From NCBI GenBank assembly GCA_027886175.1, contig JAJNNQ010000126.1, positions 62,001 to 126,000 of the forward strand: a DNA stretch of 64,000 bases, in the 5' to 3' direction. Origin of the DNA: Phylloscopus collybita. Its lineage: Eukaryota; Chordata; Aves; Passeriformes; Phylloscopidae. The translations under genes and the position numbers were made by a program. This document shows, piece after piece, positions 1 to 11,870 of the stretch. A model generated the notes under the pieces. The model worked only from the letters and a program-made list of their open reading frames with translations. It did no database searches and was not told the origin of the DNA. Numbering within the stretch: the first letter of the stretch is position 1; the number at the start of each line of letters is the position of its first letter.

Positions 1-1858
1 CTCCTAAGGTGCTGCCAATATTTTCTTGCTGTTGCAGCTTCAGGAGAGCATGGTCCCTGGCAGCAGGCCTCTTTAAAGTATATCTCCCTCTGCAGAGGCC
101 AAATCTTTCTCTACATGTGATTCTCTTATCCATCCTCTTATCCATGATCCTGGTAGTGATCTGAGGGTTGGATTCTCCACCTAAGGTCAGGATTTGGCCC
201 GTGTACAGGCAGGCTTAGTGAATAACTATGGCTCTCAAGCACTGCTGCTAATGTGGAAATTAATGAAATTAATCTCCAGTGAGGAACCCAGCCATTAACC
301 AAGGTTCCCACTGTGGCAGGCATCCAACACTGTCATGCATGAAATCTGTGACAGAGCAGAAATGCTGCAGGGAGCACATTAAGGAAGTATCATTTAGGGT
401 AAAAAGTCTTGTCTTTGTTATCTCCCAGTAGCAGACTAGAGTGAGAGTGTTAAACACTGTATTAAGTTAGTTTTTATAGGGAAAGGAGAGAAACGATGTG
501 TCAGAGCTAAATGTCCACTAAAATTGAAGTTTGGATAGTGTGCATTCAGAAATAATTTTATTTTCCAGTAATGACAATATGCAATATCACATAAGAAATG
601 AAACTGAAGAATTGATCTTATTCTTCAAATACAGGATAGCTTCAATATCAAAATTAACATATAAATTCAGCATAAATCTTATTTCCCCACTCAGGTCTGC
701 TGTGTAGATGCACATAAAGAATGAATCACTGAAACAGTACACTGAGGGAACCAAAGCCATTTTTCAAAGGTGTCAGCACAAATGTGAGGTGAGCCTGTTC
801 ACCAAGCATACAACAAATGTTGCAGAGGTGGCCCTTCAGACCCATAAGGGGGACAAGTCAGGGACCCCCAGGAAAGCAGCCCAACACCAGCAAGGACAAG
901 GCAAGGGATAGTTTGGCACAGGACATCTCCCCACTGTGCTGTGCTTGCTCCTGCTGTCCCTCAGACTATTCCCTTATCTGCAGGAACGAGAGATACCAGA
1001 GAATGTGAGCATCACACTGGGGCTCTCCGTGGCATTCCTTTGAGGGAGAAATTATTATTGTCACTGTTTACAGCATTGTTGGCCTCAACCACCTTGTCAC
1101 AGCCAGTGGGGACTCAGCAATGTGCCTCTGGGGCAGCTGCCAGCCTCTGCAGAGCCCCCTGCTCTGCTGTCTGCTGGGCCTGAGGCTTGGGCAAGCAGAG
1201 CTGTGAGCAGGGAGAGCTTCCTGTGGCATTCCCTGGAGAGCTGGCAGTGAAATCACCTCTCTGACAGGAGAAAAAGCAGTCCTGGGACAGCCAAAAGAGG
1301 CTCCCCAGGGGCTGCTCAGACAGGAGCAGGAGCTGTGCAGAAGGCACAGGGCTGAAGGTCTCTTGCTCCAAGAAAGCCACAACTGCACAAGTACAGAAAA
1401 AAAAAAAAAAAAAAAAACTTCAAAAAACCCTAAAAAAACCCACCCAACAACTCACAGGTCTCTGAGATCCTACAGAGGCCTCACCAGGCTCAAGATATCC
1501 TTCTTGATATTTGATTTTTATTTTTCCCCCCCCTCAGGGGGCTTCTGAGCATCAATGCTTCCAGCTTCAACCCTCCTCAGCCCAATGTCCTCTCTTCCTC
1601 AGCATGAAGTCCTTGCTCCGACGAGGAGATACCCTGGATTTGCCACAAGATGGAGCAGGGAAACAGCAAGTTTTGCAGGCCTCCTGCCTGTTGTGCCATC
1701 CTGGACAATACAACTGGATGAGCACAGCAATTTCTCAAAGGTATCATTGCAGGCCAACATATATTTTTGAAGAAAAAAAAGAAAAAAAAAATAAAACTTC
1801 TAGATAGCTAAAATATGGTGTGGTCAAACAAAAATTACTGTTCACCATGAAAATTTGC

Positions 1859-1887
1859 TTTTTTTTTTTTTTTTTTTTTTTTTTTTT
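1859..1887. repeat. Poly(T) homopolymer, 29 bases
   Basis: This is an uninterrupted run of about 29 thymines. It could be the poly(A) tail of an old minus-strand retroposed sequence, but no recognisable body or target-site duplication was found, so it is recorded only as a homopolymer. Length is likely to be unreliable in assembly. Confidence 0.85.
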
Positions 1888-2944
1888 GAACAGAGATATG
1901 TTTGCTTTATTTTAGGAAAAAAAAAGTTATTTGTCAACTGAGTCAAAAGTTACTTTGTAACATGAGAGACAAGGATTATTTTGACTTGTTTCTTTTTTCA
2001 GAAAAGGGCTTGTCAAAAGAGAGAGAATTTTAAAAACCATACCTTCAAATCTTCATTTTTCACCACAAGTGTGATCATAGTTCATTCCATGTTAACCAAG
2101 GGTCATCTTTCTTTGAAAGATGTGTCCCAATGCCAAGATGCCAAAACTCAGTTCTCTGAAAACCCACAGACCACAGAGGGTGTGAGCCTTTGCAGGTATC
2201 ACAGTTTGGTCTTCCTGCTGGAGATGATTCAACATCTGTACCAAAAACAAACACACAAACAAACAAGCAAAACAAAGAGAGAACATCCACTGAGATCTGA
2301 TTTAAACTACAGGGGATGCCTAAGATTTCTGCAGGAAGGAAATCTGCTCAAAACTGGAGCTCCTGGGCCTTATCTGCTCTTATCTAGCCTTTGGCTGTTT
2401 CTCTGCAGTGCTGGAGCACAGCGTGTCACTACCACCTGCCTTTCTGTTTGCAGTATCTATTTTACATAGTACTTTTCTCTCTGGGGTGGCTGTAAGATGA
2501 ATTTGTTTGCAAGTGCCATGTGAATGCAGGCAAACCTGTCAGTACACAACTGAAACCCTGCGTTTAGGAAAATTCCAGATGCTCGCACGTTCGCACTTCC
2601 CTAAGGGAATTCATTTTCTTTTCTTCCCTTCCCCTGCTTTTATGTCTTTGCTCTGTAGCAAATAACCAATAAAACGCTTTTCTGAACAGGTTGCAAGGTA
2701 AAGTATCTTTCAGTTGATTTTATCCCCGAAGGAAAATAAAGTTTTATTCTCCTTTTTGTGCGTATTCAGTACCTTTATAAAACGAAAAGATCCACTGTGT
2801 GCACAAGACTTACAGAACATGAAATGCCAAATGAGAACACAGGCATTCGTATCAACAGTGACACCAGATAACATGCCTGATACACTTATATAACAGTTTT
2901 AAAGCCCCATCTGCTTCAGAGTCCAACTTCAGGATGGCCTCACC

Positions 2945-2977
2945 TTTTTTTTTTCTTTTTTTTTTTTTTTTTTTTTT
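2945..2977. repeat. Poly(T) tract with one C interruption
   Basis: About 33 bases of thymine are broken by a single cytosine. No flanking retroposon body was recognised. Confidence 0.85.
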
Positions 2978-4252
2978 GAGGTGTGGGACGAATCCCCCAC
3001 ACCTGAAAGACTGGAGAGTCATTTCCTCTGCATTCAGAGGTGTGTTTTGTAAAAGTCCATTGTCAAGCATAAGCAGTCACTTGTGAAAAAAAAAAATGAC
3101 ACTAAAAGCTTCACAAACTTCTAAGTGGCCATTAAACTTAGAGGCATTCCTCATCAGAAGCAATTCCTAATGTTACTCAGACACACATAAGATATGCAGT
3201 GTAATCAGTGCATGCAGTCATGCAATAAATTGTTCAAACCATTACTTTTCTAGGGGGGAAAGGGAAGTTGCCTTTTGGCTAAAAATTATTTTAAAGAAAT
3301 GCCTGCTATTACATCTTATTTCCTTTTTTTTTTTTTTTTCTACTTCTACAGAATAGGAAAAAAAAGATGCTTCTGAAGCATTGGGAGAGCCTTTTGCTTT
3401 CTGCTTTCTGTGACTGTGGCAAGCTCTGCTTTACTCAGCTGAGCTTGGAAATGTCTGCAGTACAAATACAAGAGACCTCAGCTTCCCTGATGACAGCTTT
3501 TGCCTGATCTCAGTTGCAAGTTACAAGTCAGGGAAGCAAAACCCAGACTTGGAAAGAGAGGTTTCCCCTGACTGCAGCTGCTGGAGCTGGACATTTTAAC
3601 CCCGGCTGAGAACTAATCAGCTCTCTATCTTCAGAATGTTATTTGCCCAGTATAAATGACATAAACCAAGATCATCATCTTAGTTTATTTTTCTAGAGTC
3701 CTTAGCATGCTACATTAACCTGACAATGCTTAATCTGGTGTTCATTTCACAATACACTTCATGCAATTCACAGCTGTAATTGATTTTACACTGACATTAC
3801 ACATTTCGACCTAGCCATGGCAAAAGAATAACTCTTAATAATATTTCTCTGAAAAGTGTCCAAGCTCAAACGGCACAGAAGCAGCTCACGTTGGTGGCAC
3901 GTGTGTATTACTTTCTTCTGCCTTTTCTTTCACTGCAAGGATGATCACTGGCACGAGATTATAAGGTCCTTGTCTTAGTCCATTTGCAATTGAATTACGT
4001 TTGCTTGATTTCTTAGGTCCTGAGGAGTTCTCAATTACAAAACAGCATTCAAGTATTCTAGTTTAACATCCCCATTTTTCTGAGTTAAGGAACAAAGTAG
4101 ACCTCGGGCTTCTGTTTCCATTATGAGTCTTCTGGAGTCCCCATAACTGGCAGCCATAAAGTCTTCCTTTGCAACACACACTCAGCACTAAAGCCAGAGT
4201 ATTGCTATTTGGCATTATCCAGTGAAGTGCAAGAAATTAAATAAGTTACGTC

Positions 4253-4258
4253 TTTATT
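4253..4258 (-). terminator. DMRT3: Candidate DMRT3 polyadenylation signal
   Basis: The plus-strand TTTATT reads AATAAA on the minus strand, about 127 bases after the DMRT3 stop codon. It is the first canonical hexamer downstream. If used, it would give a short 3' UTR. Another hexamer lies near 3680. Which one is used cannot be decided from sequence. Confidence 0.5.
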
Positions 4259-4384
4259 GCTATAGTACACTACCAAGCAAAGTCACTTCCTAACACAATT
4301 GCAAGAGTTTTTGTGGAGAGTACACCTCCCTCCTCTCAGGGGCCAGTAGTTCAGCTGCACTGTGAGCATGGCTTAGCTGTCACT

Positions 4385-5349
4385 CTAGGAAGATGTGTTG
4401 AGTATTCTCGAGTCTGAGGAGTCAGACCTCTCCTCATACTCATCTTCCGTGTAGATGGGCTGCTTAGACACGATAGGGCACCCGTCGTCGGGAATGGAGA
4501 TCCGGGGATCCTCTGAGGAGCGGGAGGGAAGGACGGGCGAGCTCCGGAAGACGCTGGCGGAGTTGCTGGGGAAAGGGCTGACGTACTGGGAGCGCAGCTG
4601 GTACTGCTGCTGCAGCGTCATGGTGTTCCACAGGGTGACATCGTTGGGCAGGAAGGGGCTGGACTGGTTCCTGGCCAGAGTGTTCCTCAGCATCAGCGGG
4701 TAGCGCGGCGGCTGAGGGAAGGGGTGCTGCAAGGGCACAGCCAGGGGGTTGGGCACCACGTTGCTGGAATCAGCAGAGAACCTCAGGGTGTCGGGAACCC
4801 TGAAGGCCGAGCCCACGGACCACTTGGAAGAGGAGATAGGGTAGGAGCCCAGGGTGTGCTCGAAGATGTGCCCGTTGGAAGGCAAAACGAGACCGTCAGG
4901 CTCTGCAGAAGTTCTCTCTCCTCCGGCCGCTGAGGACCGACTGGACAGGAGAACCTCCACGGCACTCACCAGGTCACCGCCACACCCCTTCAGGATCAGC
5001 TCCAGTACAGTTGGCTTTTGGTTAGGGAAAATCTTTTTCAAGACTTCGAGTGGGGGCCTGTTTGCTTTCAAACTGAATGGTAAAGAAACTGTCCCAGAAG
5101 GACCTTCTATGAGGAGGTGGTTCTGTTCTGGGTGGTACTTGGGGCTGTCTGCACGGTTCTCTGTGCTCCCACCGTTTTTCTGGACTGCAAAACCGACCTC
5201 ATCCACTGACACAATCTCAGGGCTTTCAGGGTTGAAACAACTTTTGGCTTTAGACATGTCTGGGGAACTCCTTTGGTCTGTGTCTTTGTCACTGTAGGTC
5301 TCGGCATTGTCTGCTCCACCTGCATCACCCAACCGCTCCTCATTCACGT
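4385..5349 (-). CDS. DMRT3: DMRT3 coding exon 2 (DMA domain and C-terminus)
   Basis: This is the second and last coding exon of doublesex- and mab-3-related transcription factor 3. The acceptor is TTTGCAG just above 5349; the first two bases complete an Asp codon with the last G of exon 1, and translation continues in frame for 320 codons to TAG at 4385-4387. It encodes residues about 147-467. The DMA domain (a ubiquitin-associated-like fold specific to some DMRT proteins) is clear at about residues 244-281, from [12 protein letters not shown] to VSAVEVLL. The tail is Ser/Pro rich and ends in [13 protein letters not shown], as in mammalian DMRT3. The total of about 467 residues is close to the mammalian length of about 472. 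The apparent initiator in this exon is a GTG (Val) inside the spliced frame, not a real start. No frameshift or premature stop is seen. Confidence 0.97.
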
Positions 5350-5999
5350 CTGCAAAGAGAAGTCAGAGAAGTTAACAGAAAACTGAGGCCGAAAGCTTTC
5401 ACAGAGATTTGAGGATGCTGTCTTCTTAAAGTGAACAGACTCTGGGGTGGGGGGAAAACGCTTTTCTTCAGAGATCCTGCAAAAATTAAGGTATCTTTGC
5501 CACATCCCATGAGAATAAAACCGCAAAAGGATAATGTGACCTCATCTAGACACACCCTGTCTCATTCTCCCATGTGCGAGCAAAGAAGCTGTGATCATTT
5601 TTCTGCTGCATTAAAAAATGCTATATCCATTCTTTCTCACTGGTTACAAGGCAGCAGCACACCACCCCAGTGCGAGCTTTCTCAGAGGAACTTCAGCACT
5701 TTCACATCATAATTCCTCACTAGCACCATCTCATTGTCTGTGAGCTGAAGATCAGGGCACTTAGGAAGTGAAAACTCCCCTGCATCTCCAGCAGCACTTG
5801 TGGAACCACTCTGTTATGACTTAGGTTGAAGGTTTGAAAAGACTTCAAATAAACAAAAGACTTCAAATACAAATGTATTCCAGTTCTGGCTCCAGGGAAA
5901 CTGCTTCCTCCCACAGAAATGTGTTCCTCCCACAGCAAGAATTGCAGCTTTTTCCTCTCAACCCTTAGGCATGTCTGATGCCTTGTCCCATCCTAGCAC

Positions 6000-6175
6000 A
6001 TACTCTAGAAAAGTCTGGTTTGGAGAGGACATCTGGAAGGCATTTGGTCCAATATCCTCTTTAAAGTGGGAGCAGCCTTGGACAAGGAGCAGGTTGCTCA
6101 TGTTCCTGCTTAGATGGGTTTTAAATAATCCCAAGGATGAGGACCCCACAACTTCTCTTAGCAATTGTTCCAGGT
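6000..6175 (-). mobile_element. Degraded CR1 3' fragment
   Basis: The plus strand resembles the complement of the avian CR1 3' region. In order it has a segment about a blow-sized lesion of the consensus type (GGACATCTGGAAGGCATTTG), then a GTTGCTCATG-like part, then CCAAGGATGAGGACCCCACA followed by a GTTCCAGG-like end. The element therefore reads on the minus strand, is truncated at both ends and is old. Subfamily cannot be assigned by eye. Confidence 0.6.
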
Positions 6176-7712
6176 ATCCTGCTTTCTGTGTGCTGAACTA
6201 AGAAGGATGAGAGCTGAGTACAGAGCTGAAAACAAGCCCATTGACCATGCTGTCTCCAGACAGACACTCAAAACTCTCTGGTCATGCCTGATCAGAGTAT
6301 GGAACCCTCTGAAACAATACTGCTTGTCAGCAAGAATAAGGGAAGGATGCTTGCTTGTGCAAAAGGAGGTCAATACACTTGCTTGAGATTTTTCATTGTT
6401 ATTTCCCAAGAACACAGTTCTGCTGGCTTTCCTCCTTGAGCAGGATTACTTTCTTGGGAAGGATCAGTGCATGGGGAGAAGATTGTTGTCCAAGCTGTGT
6501 CTGACAGAGACCACTTTAACCACACAAGGTAGGGCTTTTGAACACACAAATGAGAAGGACTGTCTGCAAAAACCAATACAACTCTCAGCTTGGTTTTCCA
6601 AGCCCCTGACAAACACCCCAACTAGATAAAGTTGCTGTAAGAAGCAAGCAAAGGTTCCTAAAATGTGCTGATCATCCCACCTGCCCAAGTGAGATGGAAC
6701 CAGGTAGAGGTGTGCAAGCACCCGAGCCTCACTGCTCACCCATCTCCTCCCTTCCTCTCACCACAGGAACAGGCAGGGCATCTTCCCATCTCTTAGTGGG
6801 CTAGGTTTAACATCTAACAGATCAGCATGAAAAAAATACTATTAATGCAGTTTATCCACTAGAGAGAAAGAAGTCAGGGTCTGAGCAAGCCTGAGCTGAG
6901 AGAGAAGTCACTATGCTCACCACAATGGGAGCTGTAAATAAAGAAGAAATCCTGGCAGAGCACAGCCTGGCAGTTTGTGCCCGGCAAAGGAAGGTTCTCC
7001 TGATGGGGATGGCTGTACCTGGCAGAAACGATGGGCCATCCTACAGAGATGTGGGACGCTGCTAATCTGGGCTGTGAAAGGTAAGTGTGTAGCTGAGGAG
7101 TACAGATGCTCCTATGAAGACCTCACTCCTCCTAGCAGGATAACCGGTTTTGGGAACTGGTTTTTACACTGGTTATGCTGCCTGCCTAGTGCAAAGAGAG
7201 AAGCAGTAACTCTGGCTGTTCTGTATTAACAGAGGATGCACGTTTCCTCTTTCTCACGGGCTCAGTGCACCGATCTTGCTTTAGCAGCCAAAGCAGAAGG
7301 CAGGAATTGTTTGCCGACAGCAAACTGGCACCTCTGAGGAGGTGCTGAGACATTGGCACAGCTCATCCATTATCGAGAAAAGGTGAGACTCACGATACCT
7401 TTCCCTTCTAATCCCTTCAATACGCATTTATTACCAACCCCGGTGAATGGAGTATTTATTCATTCAAGGCTTAGCCGGGCAGTCTGAGGACACCCAGCTA
7501 CCTTGTCCCTGTCTTTGCAGAGTCGGAGAGGCTGTTTAAGGAACAGGATAGCCATGATTTTCACATAAATAGATTCCATTGTGGTGACCAATATTACCAA
7601 ATGGACTGAATGCAAAGGAGAACATATTTCCGAATTACCTCATGCTCACGTTTACAGTGTATTTTTATGGGATGAGACCAAGTACCACTGGGGAGAAAAT
7701 ATGTGTTTATTT

Positions 7713-7746
7713 CAAACAAACAAACAGACAGACAGACAAACAAACA
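7713..7746. repeat. AAAC/AGAC tetranucleotide microsatellite
   Basis: Tandem CAAA units flank CAGA units (three to four of each), forming a compound tetranucleotide repeat of about 34 bases inside DMRT3 intron 1. Confidence 0.85.
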
Positions 7747-8234
7747 CCCTCAGATCAGGTAAGGTATCTCTAGTATATTCCCTGATCCTTACAAATTGTT
7801 ATTTCCGTGATATTTCAGATTCGCTTGATTTTCTGCACCATTAAAAAATATCCTTACGAGGCTTGCCTAAAACTTTTTTTTCCTGCAAATTCTGAAAACT
7901 CGTCCCCCTGAATTTTGCATCTTTGTCACCAGGCGGCCGCACTGATGCTGGCTCTTAGCTTTTGCACGGTGGGTAGTCTCACACAGCACAGGTCACGGCG
8001 GCGCGTCTCGCCGGGGCTGTTACGCTCGCAGGGACGGACGCGGGGAAAACGAGATTCCGGCGATTTAAAATCCAAGTGGCGCTAATAGCACACGGAGAAT
8101 TACCCTCTGCTGGCTACCGCTGTGCGCCGGAGGCTGCTGTATTTTTTATTTTTTTTTTCCCCCTCTCTATTTTTTGAGAGCATTTCTGGCTGCCGCTGTC
8201 AGGCGGCTCCGTGCACGGGCTGGGGCGGCGCGCC

Positions 8235-10153
8235 GTGTCACACCAGCCGTGTCACACCCCCGTGTCACACCCGCGTGTCACAACCCCGTGTCACACCCGC
8301 CGTGTCACAACCCCGTGTCACACCCGCCGTGTCACACCCGCCGTGTCACACCCGCGTGTCACACCCCCGTGTACACCCCCGTGTCACCCCCGCCGTGTCA
8401 CCCCCGCCGTGTCACACCCGCCGTGTCACACCCCTGTATCACACCCACACCCACTGTGTCACACCCCCGTGTCACCCCCGCCGTGTCACACCCGCCGTAT
8501 CACACCTGCCGTGTCACCCCCGCCGTGTCACACCCGCGTGTCACACCCGCCGTGTCACACCCGCCATGTCACACCCGCGTGTCACACCCCGTGTCACCCC
8601 CGCTGTGTCACACCCGCTGTGTCACACCCCCGTGTCACACCCGCCGTGTCACACCCCCGTGTCATTCCCCCGTGTCACCCCCGCTGTGTCACACCCGCTG
8701 TGTCACACCCACTGTGTCACACCCGCCGTGTCACACCCCCGTGTCACCCCCGCCGTGTCACACCCGCGTGTCACACCCGCCGTGTCACACCCACTGTGTC
8801 ACACCCCCGTGTCACACCCGCCGTGTCACACCCGCCGTGTCACACCCGCCGTGTCACACCTGCCGTGTCACACCTCCGTGTCACACCCGCCGTGTCACAC
8901 CCATCGTGTCACACCCGCCGTGTCACACCCCCGTGTCACACCCGCCGTGTCACACCCGCCGTGTCACACCCCCGTGTCACACCCGCTGTGTCAAACCCCC
9001 GTGTCACACCCGCCGTGTCACACCCCCGTGTCACACCCGCCGTGTCACACCCACCGTGTCACACCCACCGTGTCACACCCGCCGTGTCACACCCCCGTGT
9101 CACGCCCCCGTGTCACACCTCCGTGTCACACCCCCGTGTCACACCCCCGTGTCACACCCACCGTGTCACACCCGCTGTGTCAAACCCCCGTGTCACACCC
9201 GTCGTGTCACACCTGCCGTGTCACACCCCCGTGTCACACCCGCGTGTCACACCCCCGTGTCACACCCCCGTGTCACACCCACGTGTCACACCCGCCGTGT
9301 CACACCCACGTGTCACACCCGCCGTGTCACACCCGCCGTGTCACACCCCCGTGTCACACCCGCCGTGTCACACCCGCTGTGTCACACCCCCGTGTCATTC
9401 CCCCGTGTCACACCCGCCGTGCCACACCCCCGTGTCACACCCCCGTGTCACACCCACACCCACCGTGTCACACCTGCCGTTTCACACCCACTGTGTCACA
9501 CCCCCGTGTCACCCCCGCTGTGTCACACCCACCGTGTCACACCCACCGTGTCACACCCGCTGTGTCACACCCACCGTGTCACCCCCGCTGTGTCACACCC
9601 ACCGTGTCACACCCACCGTGTCACCCCCGCTGTGTCACACCCGCTGTGTCACACCCGCCGTGTCACCTCCGCTGTGTCACACCCCCGTGTCACACCCGCG
9701 TGTCACACCCATCGTGTCACACCCGCCGTGTCATACCCACACCCACCGTGTCACACCCGCGTGTCACACCCCCGTGTCACACCCGCGTGTCACACCCACC
9801 GTGTCACACCCGCCGTGTCACACCCGCCGTGTCACACCCCCGTGTCACACCCCCGTGTCACACCCATCGTGTCACACCCCCGTGTCACACCCCCGTGTCA
9901 CACCCACCGTGTCACAGCCCCGTGTCACACCCGCCGTGTCACACCCACCGTGTCACAGCCCCGTGTCACACCCACCGTGTCACACCCACCGTGTCACACC
10001 CACTGTGTCACACCCGCTGTGTCAGACCCACCGTGTCACAGCCCCGTGTCACACCCACCGTGTCACACCCACCGTGTCACAGCCCCGTGTCACACCCACC
10101 GTGTCACACCTGCCGTGTCACACCCACCGTGTCACACCCCCGTGTCACACCCC
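8235..10153. repeat. 13-14 bp GC-rich minisatellite, about 140 units
   Basis: This is a continuous 1.9 kb tandem array with unit GTGTCACACCCGCC (14 bp) and 13 bp variants GTGTCACACCCCC and GTGTCACACCCGC. The invariant core is GTGTCACACC; the three or four bases before the next GTG vary (CGCC, CCCC, CACC, CGC, CACTG). Longer ACACCC insertions occur near 8445, 9450 and 9740. Most units carry a CpG. The minus (DMRT3 sense) strand is purine-richer, with GGGTGTGACACGG. No unit contains a stop codon in the plus frames, so all three plus frames stay open across the array, which is a composition effect rather than coding. The array is wholly within DMRT3 intron 1. Confidence 0.97.
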
Positions 10154-10619
10154 GCGGCCCGAGCCTGTCGCACGGCAGCCGGCCGCTCACCTCGGGGCTT
10201 TAAACTGCTTTAAACACCCCTCGCCCGCTACCGAGGGCTCGGGGAGGGCCAGGCACGGCCCGGGGACTGTCCCCAACCCTTCACGGGAACCGCCGCGGCC
10301 ATCGGGATTTTCGTTTTGTTTAAAACTGGCACAAAACGGCCATCCTCAAATAATCGAAAATTGGTGAAGATACGTAATAGCCATTGTCAAACAAACAAAC
10401 AAAAAAATTGTGTACGTTGTAAATGTCCCTATGTGGACGCTGAATCGTAGGGATATCGCATGCAAGTATTAGTGGTAAATGTTTGTCTTTTCAGGTGCAA
10501 AAATGGTTTTGTATTTAGAACGTACAACTCACTGCTTTTCACCAAAGCTTGTTTTCTTTTCATAATTCGTAAGTTTCACAAGAGGATATTCCAGGCTTCA
10601 AGAAAGAAATCTCGTCCTC

Positions 10620-10960
10620 ATTTTTTTTTTACGTTTGTACGGTTTGGGTGCTGTATTTTGTTCTGCGTGGGCTCTGAGGGTTTTTTGCCGTATTTCTGGT
10701 GGTGGTGTTTGGTTGGTTTGCTTTTATGGGGGGAGGGAGGGTGTTTGCTTTGTCTTTCTGTGTGTTTTTGGTTTTGATTTGGGGGGGGCTTGGTTTTTTG
10801 TGTGGCTTTGGGGTTGGGTTTGATTTTGGGGGTTTTGGGGGGTTTTCTTGGGAAAGGTTTTGTGTGTGTGTGTGTGTGTGTGTGTTTGGTTGGTTTGTTT
10901 GTTTGTTTTGCCTTTGTGTGTGTTTGTGTGTGCGTGTGTGTTTTGGGTATTTTTTTTTCC
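10620..10960. repeat. G/T-rich low-complexity tract with (TG)n
   Basis: The plus strand is almost free of A and C for about 340 bases, with G runs up to eight and a (TG)n microsatellite at 10860-10884. It sits 0.5 kb to the right of the minisatellite, inside DMRT3 intron 1. The several long frames here come from the biased composition and are not genes. Confidence 0.9.
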
Positions 10961-11565
10961 ATCCCCGCAGCACCTTCTATTTTAAATTGCCTGCATTTAA
11001 GTATTCCGTTTGTGATTCCTGGGAAAACTAAAGAAACTATTTTCCTACTGATAAAGAAGAAGGGAACTATTCATCAAATAATATGCGTGCAGAGACAGAT
11101 ACCAGCCCAGATCAAAGACGTAGTGCAAATGCACATGCACACGAAACAGAACAGTGGGAGAATAGTACATGCATTCACAGTAAAATACAAATTAATAAAT
11201 AAAGCTGATACGAATTTGGCACGATATTTACCCCAATTCTTCTTGACTATCTATACATTAATAATCAAGAGTCGAATGTTGTAAAGGGGCCGAATAAAAG
11301 GAAAATAGGTGAGAGGGAAAAGCTGTTCTCAAGTTGATAACTTGTCTGGAAAAGCTGGTTTAATATTTTGTAACCAAATTTGCTTCTTCGATATTCCCAC
11401 TGCTGGCTCCCTGTTAAAACAGCTCGCTCTTTGATTGATAGGACAGCTCTTTTCACAACACAGATTTTCCTGTATCTCAGATGTACCTGCTGTTTTCCTC
11501 AGTCGTTTTACTAGGAAAGACTGATACCAGAACTAGCATTACCTTAGCACAAAAAACTAAGGCTA

Positions 11566-11870
11566 CCTTTTTGGTGGGGGCTTTTTTGTTTGCTTTGTGT
11601 GAATTTTTTTGTTTTTTGGGGTTTTTTTTATTTGTTTGGTTGGTTTTTGTTGGGGTTTTGTTTGTTTGGTTGGTTGGGTTTTGTTGGGGTTTTTTGTTTG
11701 TTTGTTTGGGGTTTTTGTGGTTTGTTTGTTTGTTTGGAGGGTTTTGTGTTTTTTGTTTGTTTGGGTGTGGGTTTTTTGGGTTTTTTTTTGTTTGTTTTTA
11801 CTTTTGCTGTCTCTTTGGAGGAGTCGGGTTGATATGGGTTGCTGGGATTTTGGTTTGGTTTTGGTTTTAA
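11566..11870. repeat. G/T-rich low-complexity tract (TTTG/GGTT)
   Basis: This second G/T-rich block is built of TTTG, GGTT and GGGG TTTT-like words. It resembles the 10620 tract in composition and strand bias but has no exact long match to it by eye. It could reflect a shared low-complexity expansion. Confidence 0.85.

Larger units (their letters stand above)
1..4252. other. Sequence 3' of DMRT3, no gene recognised
   Basis: This is AT-rich noncoding DNA downstream of the DMRT3 polyadenylation signal, on the side where DMRT2 is expected in vertebrates. Open frames here are short and have no recognisable domains. It contains several homopolymer runs: A at 1397-1417, T at 1859-1887 (29 bases) and a T tract with one interruption at 2945-2977. 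No coding exon, RNA gene or intact mobile element is seen. A longer DMRT3 3' UTR could extend into the right end, because further TTTATT (AATAAA on the minus strand) motifs occur near 3680. Confidence 0.7.

Noticed and set aside
8122..10367. Three very long plus-strand frames (about 680-718 codons) rich in His, Thr, Pro, Val, Ser and Cys
   Set aside because: They are all the same minisatellite read in three frames. The unit has no stop codon on this strand, and unit length varies between 13 and 14 bp, so no single frame is maintained. There is no start context or domain.
10618..10973. Overlapping 110-codon frames on both strands in the G/T tract
   Set aside because: They are products of low-complexity sequence without stop codons in biased composition. 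No domain or splice context is present.
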